The translations under genes and the position numbers were made by a program. 64,000 bases of DNA from an uncultured bacterium (GTDB lineage: Bacteria > UBP6 > UBA1177), in NCBI GenBank assembly GCA_905233945.1, contig CAJOFY010000019.1, forward strand, positions 1 through 64,000. Direction: 5' to 3'. The notes beneath the pieces are model-generated. The model did no database searches. It was given only the letters and a program-made list of their open reading frames with translations, and was not told where the DNA came from. Position 1 is the stretch's first letter. Every line of letters starts with the position of its first letter. Shown here piece after piece: positions 39,277 through 48,129 of this stretch.

Positions 39277-39879
39277 ATGAGTAATCTGAATCAAATCGTT
39301 AAATGGATCGAACTTTTTATCGAAGGAGCCTCAAGTGTTTGCGATGACAACAAACTTATTGCAGAAAAAGCAAAGGAAAAATTCGGGAGGAATTATTCAA
39401 AGCTTGTTGATTATTTGCTTCTTTTGCGAACAGAAAAATTTACCGCAAAATCAATGGCTTTTTGTCTAAATAATCGTGACGATGAGGATGGTTTTTGCGA
39501 ATTTGAAAGAAAGTGCGCGGAGAGGAACGATCTTGTCATTGTATGCGGGCATTCTGATGATGTGATTGATTTCTATGGTGCCATATTTGCGGAAGGAGAC
39601 TGCTTTAACGGAGGTGTTTTCCATTTGGAACAAGAAGACGGTCATTGGATTCTTAAAGAAGGACTCGGCAACTGTAACAATATCTCGGCAAAATGGTATG
39701 AAAAAAGCAAAATCACCGATGATTGGGAAATCATTCCGTGGTCTTATGAAACGGATATTCCTCACACAACTTTTTATATGACTCATGAAGGAGAGCCCTT
39801 CTGCGAGGGGATAGTTTTTGATATAAAAAATTTGAAGAAAAATTGTGTGATTGAGGTCAGCGATGACAAAAAATATTGA
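39277..39879 (+). CDS. Hypothetical protein
   Basis: Continuous ORF from ATG 39277 with TTGACT/TATATT-like promoter upstream; no family recognised. Confidence 0.45.
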   Translation: MSNLNQIVKWIELFIEGASSVCDDNKLIAEKAKEKFGRNYSKLVDYLLLLRTEKFTAKSMAFCLNNRDDEDGFCEFERKCAERNDLVIVCGHSDDVIDFYGAIFAEGDCFNGGVFHLEQEDGHWILKEGLGNCNNISAKWYEKSKITDDWEIIPWSYETDIPHTTFYMTHEGEPFCEGIVFDIKNLKKNCVIEVSDDKKY

Positions 39880-40444
39880 TTTCAATCAACTTGAAAATTC
39901 GATAAATTCTCTCAACATTGTTTTTGAAGAGAACACTGCGAAAGCGATAAACAGAAATGTCACAGCGCGGAACTGGCTCATCGGCTTTTATATCGTAAAC
40001 TACGAGCAGAACGGCAAAGACAGGGCTAAATATGGAGAAAGAACTCTCCAAAAACTCGCGGAAGATTTGAATAAAAAATCTCTTTCATACAGGAATTTGC
40101 GCCTTTATCGTCAATTTTTTCTGGATTTCAGAACTCTTAAAAAACCGATTTTTGACTATGTCCTGAACGAGTTCAAAACAGATGAAAGGCTTATTCCAAC
40201 AATAGAGTTGAGCCTTGACAATACTGCAATCAGTGATTGCACAATTGGGCAGACAGCGTCTGCCCAATCAAAACAGGAACTCGTTGAAAGTAATTTGGCA
40301 ATCGGTGATTGCCAAATTGTGCAAACAGCGTCTGCACAATTAAAACATGATCTCGCTGAAAGTAATTTGGCAAACAGTGTCTGCCAAATTCAAGCACCAA
40401 TCAGGCAATCAGTGATTGCCCAATTCGATGACAAGCTTCAATAA
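39863..40444 (+). CDS. DUF1016 N-terminal domain (PDDEXK nuclease YhcG-type) protein, apparently truncated, with in-frame palindromic repeats
   Basis: ARNWLIGFYIVNYEQNGKDRAKYGERTLQKLAEDLNKKSLSYRNLRLYRQFF is DUF1016-like; C-terminal nuclease domain absent; tail is NLAIGDCQIVQTASAQLKHDLAESNLANSVCQI. Confidence 0.7.
   Translation: MTKNIDFNQLENSINSLNIVFEENTAKAINRNVTARNWLIGFYIVNYEQNGKDRAKYGERTLQKLAEDLNKKSLSYRNLRLYRQFFLDFRTLKKPIFDYVLNEFKTDERLIPTIELSLDNTAISDCTIGQTASAQSKQELVESNLAIGDCQIVQTASAQLKHDLAESNLANSVCQIQAPIRQSVIAQFDDKLQ
40225..40420. repeat. Array of six short perfect or near-perfect palindromes inside the DUF1016 ORF
   Basis: 40225-40241, 40244-40268, 40292-40318, 40315-40341, 40364-40390, 40404-40420; arms 7-12 bp, centre 1-3 nt. 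Confidence 0.9.
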
Positions 40445-40502
40445 AATAAGCATGATAACTGTGAAGACTTTGGATTTTACTAATATAAAACTTTGGAATT
40501 CC

Positions 40503-41300
40503 TTACCACTCGAATGTTGCCCAGCGGTCATTCATTTTGGGCAGCAGCAATGCGAACAGCTTTCCGCGTATGCTGTGTTTTTTCATTTCTTCATTGAAGC
40601 TGTGTTCTTCGGCAAGGCGGAATCCTTCGACGAGATAGGCTATCTCCTGACCTGAGTCGGTGCCTGAGACAAAATGGGCGTTCGTATTTTTTACGGTATC
40701 GTGAAATTTCTCGTTTTTTACCATGAGTTTGTTGTTCTGCTCTGCGATAAGTGTTCCGCCGCCGGGGAAATTTTCTTTCAGGACATTCAGAAAAGTCCGT
40801 ATCTGTTCCATTGTTAGATACATGAAAAGGCCTTCAGCAAGAAAGAGGGGCTTTGTTTTTCTCTCGGAAAGGGCTTCCTGAACGGGCTTGCACCAGTCTG
40901 AATCCAATATGTCTCCGGCGATCATTGTTACTCTTTCTTTTTCAGGGAAAGCCTTTTTTCTTGCCGTGATCACATCGGGCAGATCCAGGTCAAACCAAAG
41001 GATCTTTCCGTTGTCAACGCGGGAAAACCGGTCGTCGAATCCGGCTCCGAGATTGATGACCACAGTTTCTGGAGTTTTTCTGATGATTTCCTTAAGCTGC
41101 CTGTCGAGCATGATCGTGCGGGCAATAACTCCTTCGTGAGACATAAATTTGTCATACTTTGAGATGTCAATGCCGAGAGCTTCAACGATTTCCACGGCTT
41201 TTTTGTCGATTACACGCGGATTTTCACGCCTGCTTTCGCTTGCTTTTACCGCCAGCGGAATTAATGCAGTTGTCTGAACATCGCCTAACTGCAAATTCAT
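40503..41300 (-). CDS. Leucine carboxyl methyltransferase/PPM1-like SAM-dependent methyltransferase
   Basis: VVINLGAGFDDRFSRVDNGKILWFDLDLPDVI; ESRRENPRVIDKKAVEIVEAL. Confidence 0.85.
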   Translation of the reverse strand: MNLQLGDVQTTALIPLAVKASESRRENPRVIDKKAVEIVEALGIDISKYDKFMSHEGVIARTIMLDRQLKEIIRKTPETVVINLGAGFDDRFSRVDNGKILWFDLDLPDVITARKKAFPEKERVTMIAGDILDSDWCKPVQEALSERKTKPLFLAEGLFMYLTMEQIRTFLNVLKENFPGGGTLIAEQNNKLMVKNEKFHDTVKNTNAHFVSGTDSGQEIAYLVEGFRLAEEHSFNEEMKKHSIRGKLFALLLPKMNDRWATFEW

Positions 41301-41313
41301 CTTTGTCTCCTTT

Positions 41314-41958
41314 TTATGCCGGTTTTCTTACCACGCAGTGAAGCCGCATAAAGCCTCTTTTTTCAAAAAATTCCATTTTAAGCCCTGAGTTTTTGCAGAG
41401 TTTTTCTATATCGTTTTTCCAGTATATACGGACATCACCGAAACCGATAAGATTGAGAACCGGAAGCTCGATATGGTTTAGATACCAGCGTATCAATGAG
41501 TTGCTTGACGTCATGTCACGCAGGATCAGACGTCCGTTCGGGCGGAGGATCCTGTAAGCGCTGTCGAAAAATTTCTGCGGATTCGGATAGTGGTGAATAC
41601 TCTGGCAGCAGATAAGAACATCAAAAGAGTTGTCAGGGTAGGGCGGATTTTCGCAGTCACCGACAAGAAGTTCCACTCCCTGCATGTTTTTTGCCTTTGC
41701 GACTTCGATCATTTTGGGAGTCAGATCAATCCCTGCATAATGTTTGTCAGGATATTTCTCTTTCAGCAGTGTCAGCATCGGAGCGGTTCCGCATCCGCAG
41801 TCAAGCAAGTCGTTGAAATCCTCTTTTTCCAGCTCCGCAAGCACGTCCGGATAGTCTTTCTGGCACAGTTTGTAAACGCCGGCTTTGTCTGTCTCGTAAA
41901 CAGAGGCCGCTTTGGAAAATTCCTTGATTGATAAATCTTTGTAGTCGCTGTCTCTCAT
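41314..41958 (-). CDS. Class I SAM-dependent methyltransferase
   Basis: LLDCGCGTAPMLTLLKEKYPDKHYAGIDLTPKMI. Confidence 0.88.
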   Translation of the reverse strand: MRDSDYKDLSIKEFSKAASVYETDKAGVYKLCQKDYPDVLAELEKEDFNDLLDCGCGTAPMLTLLKEKYPDKHYAGIDLTPKMIEVAKAKNMQGVELLVGDCENPPYPDNSFDVLICCQSIHHYPNPQKFFDSAYRILRPNGRLILRDMTSSNSLIRWYLNHIELPVLNLIGFGDVRIYWKNDIEKLCKNSGLKMEFFEKRGFMRLHCVVRKPA

Positions 41959-42106
41959 GGTATCTCTTATTTGTTTTTCTATTGAAAATTTTAAAAGAGC
42001 AGATCAAAAAAACGAAGGGAAAGAATCAAGAGGGACGGTGCGGTTTATTAGTCCGAAAAGTTCTTTCCCTTTTATTACACGGAGGAGGTTGTTAGTTTTG
42101 TAAATA

Positions 42107-42469
42107 TCAACGTTTTGCAATGCTCTTTATTCCGTATCCTGTGCTTTTGATTACTTTCCTCAATTCTTCCTCATCGAGCGGCTCATCGCTTGTTATCTGC
42201 GTGAGGCCTGTTTTGTGCGACGATTTGACCTCTTTTACCTTGAAATTGTTGCGGATCGCGTCGTTGACATGACTTTCGCACATGCCGCACATCATTCCTT
42301 CGATTTCAAGGATTGTCAGGTGTTTTGAAGGGTAGCAGCTTCCTGACATCGGGCAGCAGCCGCAGTTGCATCCGCATGAGGATTTTCCCTGTTTCTTGTT
42401 TTTTACAAGATTGAGGATGATGGCGGCAACCACCGCCATCAATATTGCCAGCACAAGGATTGTTCCCAT
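42107..42469 (-). CDS. FeoB-associated Cys-rich membrane protein fused to an HMA-like domain
   Basis: TM, then KSSCGCNCGCCPMSGSC, then LEIEGMMCGMCESHVNDAIRNN. Confidence 0.8.
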   Translation of the reverse strand: MGTILVLAILMAVVAAIILNLVKNKKQGKSSCGCNCGCCPMSGSCYPSKHLTILEIEGMMCGMCESHVNDAIRNNFKVKEVKSSHKTGLTQITSDEPLDEEELRKVIKSTGYGIKSIAKR

Positions 42470-45001
42470 TATTTACCTGCCGTAACTGAAAGTTTTGTCG
42501 CTTCGCTGTATTGCTTGAAGAAAAGCATGTAGATCATTCCTGCAAGGCAAGCGAAAGCGGCTATCATGAATATTACATTGAAGAGAGAGAAGTTGCCTGT
42601 GAACAGGTTGCCGAACTGGTTGATCATAAGTGCGACTGCATAAGCGAAACCGCACTGGTAGCCGATTGCAAACCATGTCCATTTCGTGTTGTTCATTTCA
42701 CGCTTGATAGCACCGATCGCAGCAAAACACGGAGCGCAGAGAAGGTTGAAGACCAGGAACGAATATCCGGTGATTCCCGTGAATGCCTGAGCCATAGCTT
42801 CCCAAGCCGTCATATCGCCTGCGCCGTAGAGAATGCCCATCGTGCCGACGATGTTTTCTTTTGCGACAAGTCCGGTGACCGATGCGACAGCCGCCTGCCA
42901 GCTTCCCCAGCCGAGCGGAGCGAAGATCCATGCAATGCCTTTGCCGATATATGCTAGGATCGAAGAATCGAGCTGGTCTTCGGTGAGCATTCCGAAACCT
43001 TCGTCAGTCCAGCCGAAGAATGAGGTGAACCATACGAGGATCGTTGAAACAAGGATGATCGTTCCCGCTTTTTTGATGAACGACCAGCCGCGCTCCCACA
43101 TTGATCTGAGAACGTTTCCGAGTGTCGGCATGTGGTAGGAAGGGAGTTCCATTACGAAAGGAGCAGGGTTTCCTGCGAACATTTTTGTCTTTTTGAGCAT
43201 GATGCCGGAGATGATGATCGCTGCCATTCCGACAAAGTATGCGCTTGTAGCGACCCCATGCCGAGCCGTCAAAAATCGCACCTGCAACCATTGCGATGAA
43301 AGGAACTTTCGCGCCGCACGGGATGAAAGTCGTCGTCATGATCGTCATACGGCGGTCGCGCTCGTTTTCTATAGTTCTGCTTGCCATGACGCCGGGGATG
43401 CCGCAGCCGGTCCCGACGAGCATCGGAATGAACGATTTGCCCGAAAGTCCGAATTTTCTGAAGATCCTGTCAAGAACGAATGCGATACGCGCCATATATC
43501 CGCACGCTTCGACAAATGCGAGCAGGAAGAAGAGGACGAGCATCTGCGGAACAAATCCGAGAACTGCGCCGACACCGGCAACGATACCGTCAAGGATGAG
43601 TCCTTTGAGCCACTCTGCGCATCCGATCGCATCGAGGATTTTTTCAACGAGAACGGGAACGCCCGGGATCCATGCGCCGTAATCAGCCGGATCAGGTTCG
43701 TCGAATCCTTTTTCCTCGAAGTAGGAGAGAGCCTCTTTGAAAGACATTCCATTTGCTTCGTTTTCCGCGTCGTCTTCCGCCACTTTGACTTCGCCGTCGT
43801 AGAAAACGTTGATATTTGAATGTTCAAGAGTTTCCTCGTCTTCGACGTCGTAAGCTATATACTGTTTTTCGGGCTGGAGTTCTTTTGCGGCTTTCATCGT
43901 TTCTTCCGCATTGATTTCTTCTTCGCCTTCTTCATTTTTTGCTGTTACGATGACTTCGTAAGCGTCGAAAGCGTTGTGTGCGGCATCGTATTTTTCAGCT
44001 TCTTCCTCGTAGTCGCCTGTTCCGATTCCGAAGAGGTGCCAGCCGTCGCCGAAAAGACCGTCGTTTGCCCAGTCAGTAGCGTCCGCGCCGACCGTTACCA
44101 TTGAAATGTAATAGATAAGGAACATGACTATCGCGAAAATCGGAAGGCCGAGCCAGCGGTTCGTCACGATTTTGTCGATTTTATCCGAATTCGAAAGCTC
44201 GCCTGCATTCGCCTTTTTGTAGCTCGATTTCAGAATTTCTGCGATGTAGATGTAACGTTCGTTCGTGATGATGCTTTCCGCATCGTCGTCAAGCTCTTTT
44301 TCGGCAGCCTTGATGTCTGCTTCGATGTGGTCGAGAAGACCTTTTTCGATTTTGAGCATTTCAAGGACTTTGTCGTCACGCTCGAAAACTTTGATCGCAT
44401 ACCATCTCTGCTGTTCTTCGGGCATGCCATGGACGACTGCTTCTTCGATGTGGGCGATTGCGTGCTCGACCGGGCCCGAGAAAGAATGCTGCGGAAGGGT
44501 TTTTGTCTCTTTCGCCGCTTTGATTGCCGCTTCAGCCGCTTCCGTGATTCCGTCGCCTTTAAGTGCTGAAATCTCGACGATCCTGCATTTGAGTTGTCTC
44601 GAAAGTTCGGCAACATCTATTTTGTCACCCGATTTTTTGACGAGATCCATCATGTTAAGGGCGATTACGACCGGAATTCCAAGTTCGACAAGCTGGGTCG
44701 TAAGGTAAAGGTTTCTTTCAAGGTTTGTCGCGTCGACGATGTTCAAAATTGCATTGGGACGCTCGCCGATAAGGTAGTTTCTCGCAACGACTTCTTCCAG
44801 AGTATAAGGTGAAAGCGAGTAGATTCCGGGAAGGTCCGTAATGATAACGCCTTCATGTTTTTTGAGTTTTCCCTCTTTTTTCTCGACTGTTACTCCCGGC
44901 CAGTTTCCGACGAACTGGTTTGAGCCCGTGAGAGCGTTGAAAAGGGTGGTTTTTCCCGAATTTGGGTTTCCCGCAAGTGCGATCCTGATTTGTTCAGCCA
45001 T
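42469..45001 (-). CDS. feoB: Ferrous iron transporter FeoB, split by a frameshift near 43254-43257 (ORFs 43004-45001 and 42469-43287)
   Basis: G domain IALAGNPNSGKTTLFNALTG, Gate motifs; reading continues as DGSAW/VATSAYFVG only after a 1-nt shift at a GGGG run. Confidence 0.88.
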
Positions 45002-45010
45002 TTTTTCCTC

Positions 45011-45232
45011 CTACTCAACTTCGATCATTTCAGCATCTTCTTTTCTCAAAGAAAGCTCGTAGTTTCTGACAGTGACCTCGATCGGATCGCCTAAAGGAGC
45101 GACTTTCCGCACGAAAATTTCAACGCCTTTGGTAACACCCATGTCCATGATGCGCTTTTTTACAGCGCCTTCGCCGTGAAGTTTTACAACTTTCACCGTT
45201 TCGCCGATTTTTGCTTCGCGTAAAGTTTTCAT
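45011..45232 (-). CDS. feoA: FeoA-domain protein
   Basis: LREAKIGETVKVVKLHGEGAVKKRIMDMGVTKGVEIFVRKVAPLGDPIEV. Confidence 0.9.
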   Translation of the reverse strand: MKTLREAKIGETVKVVKLHGEGAVKKRIMDMGVTKGVEIFVRKVAPLGDPIEVTVRNYELSLRKEDAEMIEVE

Positions 45233-45256
45233 TTTATACCTCCAAAAAATTAGACT

Positions 45257-45481
45257 TTAAACCATGATTTTGCGGGCCATTTCCTCGTTGATTGCGACCC
45301 TGGACTCTTTGACTTTGACAATGATGTTTCCGGCAAGGGAATTTACGACCGTGACAGTCGCGCCGACTGTGAAACCTAAATTTTCAAGATGGTGCTTTAC
45401 TTCGTCGCTTCCGCCGATTTTCTTAATGACCTGTTCGTTTCCTGCATCCGCTAAAACTAATGGTATCAACTCTCTCTCCAT
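45257..45481 (-). CDS. feoA: FeoA-domain protein (second copy)
   Basis: HHLENLGFTVGATVTVVNSLAGNIIVKVKESRVAINEEMARKIMV. Confidence 0.85.
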   Translation of the reverse strand: MERELIPLVLADAGNEQVIKKIGGSDEVKHHLENLGFTVGATVTVVNSLAGNIIVKVKESRVAINEEMARKIMV

Positions 45482-45533
45482 TAAAAACTGCTTAATATTA
45501 TGAAACTCATTTTGTTAAAAGAGCAAAATCAAG

Positions 45534-45574
45534 TTAGCTGTAACTAACTATAATTAGCAACAGCTAACTGTCAA
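45534..45574 (-). promoter_or_regulatory. feo operon promoter with two TTAGC-type boxes (45554-45567 in spacer; 45534-45547 after -10)
   Basis: Minus strand TTGACA G TTAGCTGTTGCTAA T TATAGTTAGTTACAGCTAA. Confidence 0.78.
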
Positions 45575-45632
45575 GGAAAAAATTTAAGAAAAATGAAAAA
45601 TCGGAAAATTTTTTAAAGGAAAGAAGTTTTTG

Positions 45633-48038
45633 CTATTTGTCTGCCGCTTTTTCGATAAGGATTCCTGCTGCGAAAGCCGCGAAGTAGCAGAGAAGGCCTG
45701 TGAAGAACGTTGCCGAAATGCCGTAGAAAATCGATATTGCCGTGGCGACAACAGAACTTACGACACTTGCCGCGCCGTTTACGCCCCAGAACCACGGAGC
45801 CGATTCGCTGACTTTTTTGTTGAGGAGCGAAAGTCCGGTCGGGAAGGGCATTCCCATGAAAAATCCGGCAAGGGCCATTGTCGCGAAGCTGTAGATTATG
45901 CGCGGAGCAATCGGCCACGAACTGAAGTAGTGAAGAACAAACATATTTGCTGAGCCTACTGTCGCGACAACCAGAATAAGCATGATGAAAAGTCCTTTGA
46001 CACCGACTTTTTCACGCAGCTTCTTGCTTGCAAAACTACCCAAACCGCTGAAAAGAAGCATTGTGAAAAGAACAACAAGGATGCTGTATGTCGGATGTCC
46101 CAGAAATACGGCGAATTTCTGGATGAGTGAGATTTCGATCAGCATGAAGCCGATCCCAAGAGCCGTGAAATAAGCTGTGTAGCGGTTGAAAACGGCTTTT
46201 GCAACATCTGTTTTCATCTTCGAAATCAGCGGGATTATGATGAGGAAAAGCGAAAGGACGATGACTATCGCGATGAGCCAGAGAAGGTTGTGTATCGCCA
46301 TAAGGTTGGTTGAAAGAACACCTTCAGATTCTACTTTCAGTCCTTTGATGACGGCGGACGGTTTTAGCATGTTGAAGAAGAACGGGTTGTCGTCTGTCGG
46401 CGGAGTGAGATCCAGCGGGTAAGTAGCCATGAACTGCTCGCGTTTTCCCGGAGTTATGATGTCCTTAAAATCGGAATCCTGCTCTTTGCCGCCTGCGACA
46501 AGAAGCGTAAAGTGGTAAAGATCGGCAATGCTTTTTGCCCTGTCGATGATTTCCGGTTTAAACGGTTTTTTGGAAACCACAATTGTTCCTGAACCAAAGT
46601 GAAATTCCATGGGGGTTTCAGGGGGAATGTAGTCCATTGCGACGAGGATTATGTGTTTTGCAGGCTCTTGTACGCCTGATTCCAGCAGTGTCTGGTATGC
46701 AAGATTGACGAGACGGAGAAGTTCGCCCGGGCGTTTCGGGTAATACCAGCGGCTCATTGTTATCGCGCCGTTGTCGGAAAGGCGGGAGAAGAAAGTTTTC
46801 CACGCTTCGAGCGTGTAGAGCGAGTTTTCGGTGAGTACGAATGCGCCTGAAGCGGTCGCAGCCCACGAGTCGATGAGGCTGGCCTGAATAAGGTCGAACT
46901 GCATATCGTTCTTTTCAAAGAAATTCCTGGCTTCGTCCTCAACAAGATGAACATTCGGAAGTTCCGATATGTTGTAGGTGTAGCCGGAATAAACTTTTGT
47001 GAGTGCTTCCAGAATCCGACCGTTGATTTCAATTCCCCAGACCTCTTTCTGGTTGAAATGGAGTGCAGAGAGAATGTCCCTGCCGCCGCCGACTCCGATT
47101 ATTCCGACTTTGGAGCGCGGGAAAAGGTAGTGTGCGAAGTTCGTGATGTCGTAGCGCAGGTGAATGAGGCCCGAAACCGGCATTGTGTTCCCCGTGATTA
47201 CTGTCGCTGCGGCTGAATCTATTTTAAGGTTTTTCTGCTCAACGCGGTAATCGGGAAACTGCTCCCTCAATTTCCATGAGATTCCCCATCCGAAGCCGAT
47301 GTCGTTGGGAAGCGGCGCTACCGTTATGCGGGAAAACGGAGTCCAGCTTTCCCATTCAATATTGCGTTCGACGGTCGCTTCGAGGACTCCTTCGTCAACT
47401 TTTGTCCATTCTATTTTGAAAATTCTTCCGGTGTAGTTGAAAACGGAAAAAATAATGATGCAGACTGCCAGAACGAGATCCGATTTTTTCCTGGAAACTG
47501 CAAAAGCTGAGAAAAATCCGAGACTTGAGATAAAAATTATGGCGCTTACAGCATCGGTTACGGAAAGAAGCGAGAAAAATGCGAGCGAACCTGCCGCAGC
47601 ACCGGCAAGATCGGCTGCGTAGAGTTTGTTTGCCTGTTTTATGTACTTCGTGGCTAAAATCAGCGAGACAGCGACACCTTCAAAATAGAACGGAACCGCG
47701 GCAACAGCGTAGATGAGAGCAGTCGTGAAGTATCCGATACCGGTCGGACGCGGCACGAACGGAATCGAAAGGAGTGTAAGAAGTGAAATTATCAGTGAAA
47801 ACGAAAACAGCCGGCTGTATTTCGAGATCAGAGCCTCGAGTTCGTCATCTGTTTTTGATGCGAAGTCGGCTAAATAAACTTTGACTGCACCGGTACTCAT
47901 TCCGAGCATAGCTACTGAAATTGCCATAAAAGCGTAATGATACCACATTGTTATGCTGAAAATGCGGGTCAGGCTGTTTTCTAGTGCAAGACCGGCAAGA
48001 GAGAGCAGAAAAATTGCGTAATAAATAGATTTTCTCAT
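45633..48038 (-). CDS. Multi-TM protein with spermidine synthase-like domain
   Basis: N-terminal TMs, central VGIIGVGGGRDILSALHFNQKEVWGIEINGRIL SAM-binding region, C-terminal TMs. Confidence 0.78.
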   Translation of the reverse strand: MRKSIYYAIFLLSLAGLALENSLTRIFSITMWYHYAFMAISVAMLGMSTGAVKVYLADFASKTDDELEALISKYSRLFSFSLIISLLTLLSIPFVPRPTGIGYFTTALIYAVAAVPFYFEGVAVSLILATKYIKQANKLYAADLAGAAAGSLAFFSLLSVTDAVSAIIFISSLGFFSAFAVSRKKSDLVLAVCIIIFSVFNYTGRIFKIEWTKVDEGVLEATVERNIEWESWTPFSRITVAPLPNDIGFGWGISWKLREQFPDYRVEQKNLKIDSAAATVITGNTMPVSGLIHLRYDITNFAHYLFPRSKVGIIGVGGGRDILSALHFNQKEVWGIEINGRILEALTKVYSGYTYNISELPNVHLVEDEARNFFEKNDMQFDLIQASLIDSWAATASGAFVLTENSLYTLEAWKTFFSRLSDNGAITMSRWYYPKRPGELLRLVNLAYQTLLESGVQEPAKHIILVAMDYIPPETPMEFHFGSGTIVVSKKPFKPEIIDRAKSIADLYHFTLLVAGGKEQDSDFKDIITPGKREQFMATYPLDLTPPTDDNPFFFNMLKPSAVIKGLKVESEGVLSTNLMAIHNLLWLIAIVIVLSLFLIIIPLISKMKTDVAKAVFNRYTAYFTALGIGFMLIEISLIQKFAVFLGHPTYSILVVLFTMLLFSGLGSFASKKLREKVGVKGLFIMLILVVATVGSANMFVLHYFSSWPIAPRIIYSFATMALAGFFMGMPFPTGLSLLNKKVSESAPWFWGVNGAASVVSSVVATAISIFYGISATFFTGLLCYFAAFAAGILIEKAADK

Positions 48039-48129
48039 TAAAACGACCTCAAAAAAATCAAAAGCGGATGATGATACAAAAAAGAACTGTTTAGTCAATT
48101 ATGCCGGAAAGGTTTTGAAAAGCGGAGAA

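Noticed and set aside
40225-40420. CRISPR array interpretation of the palindromic repeats
   Set aside because: Palindromes differ from each other, spacers are conserved rather than unique, and the period (about 72 bp) keeps the reading frame
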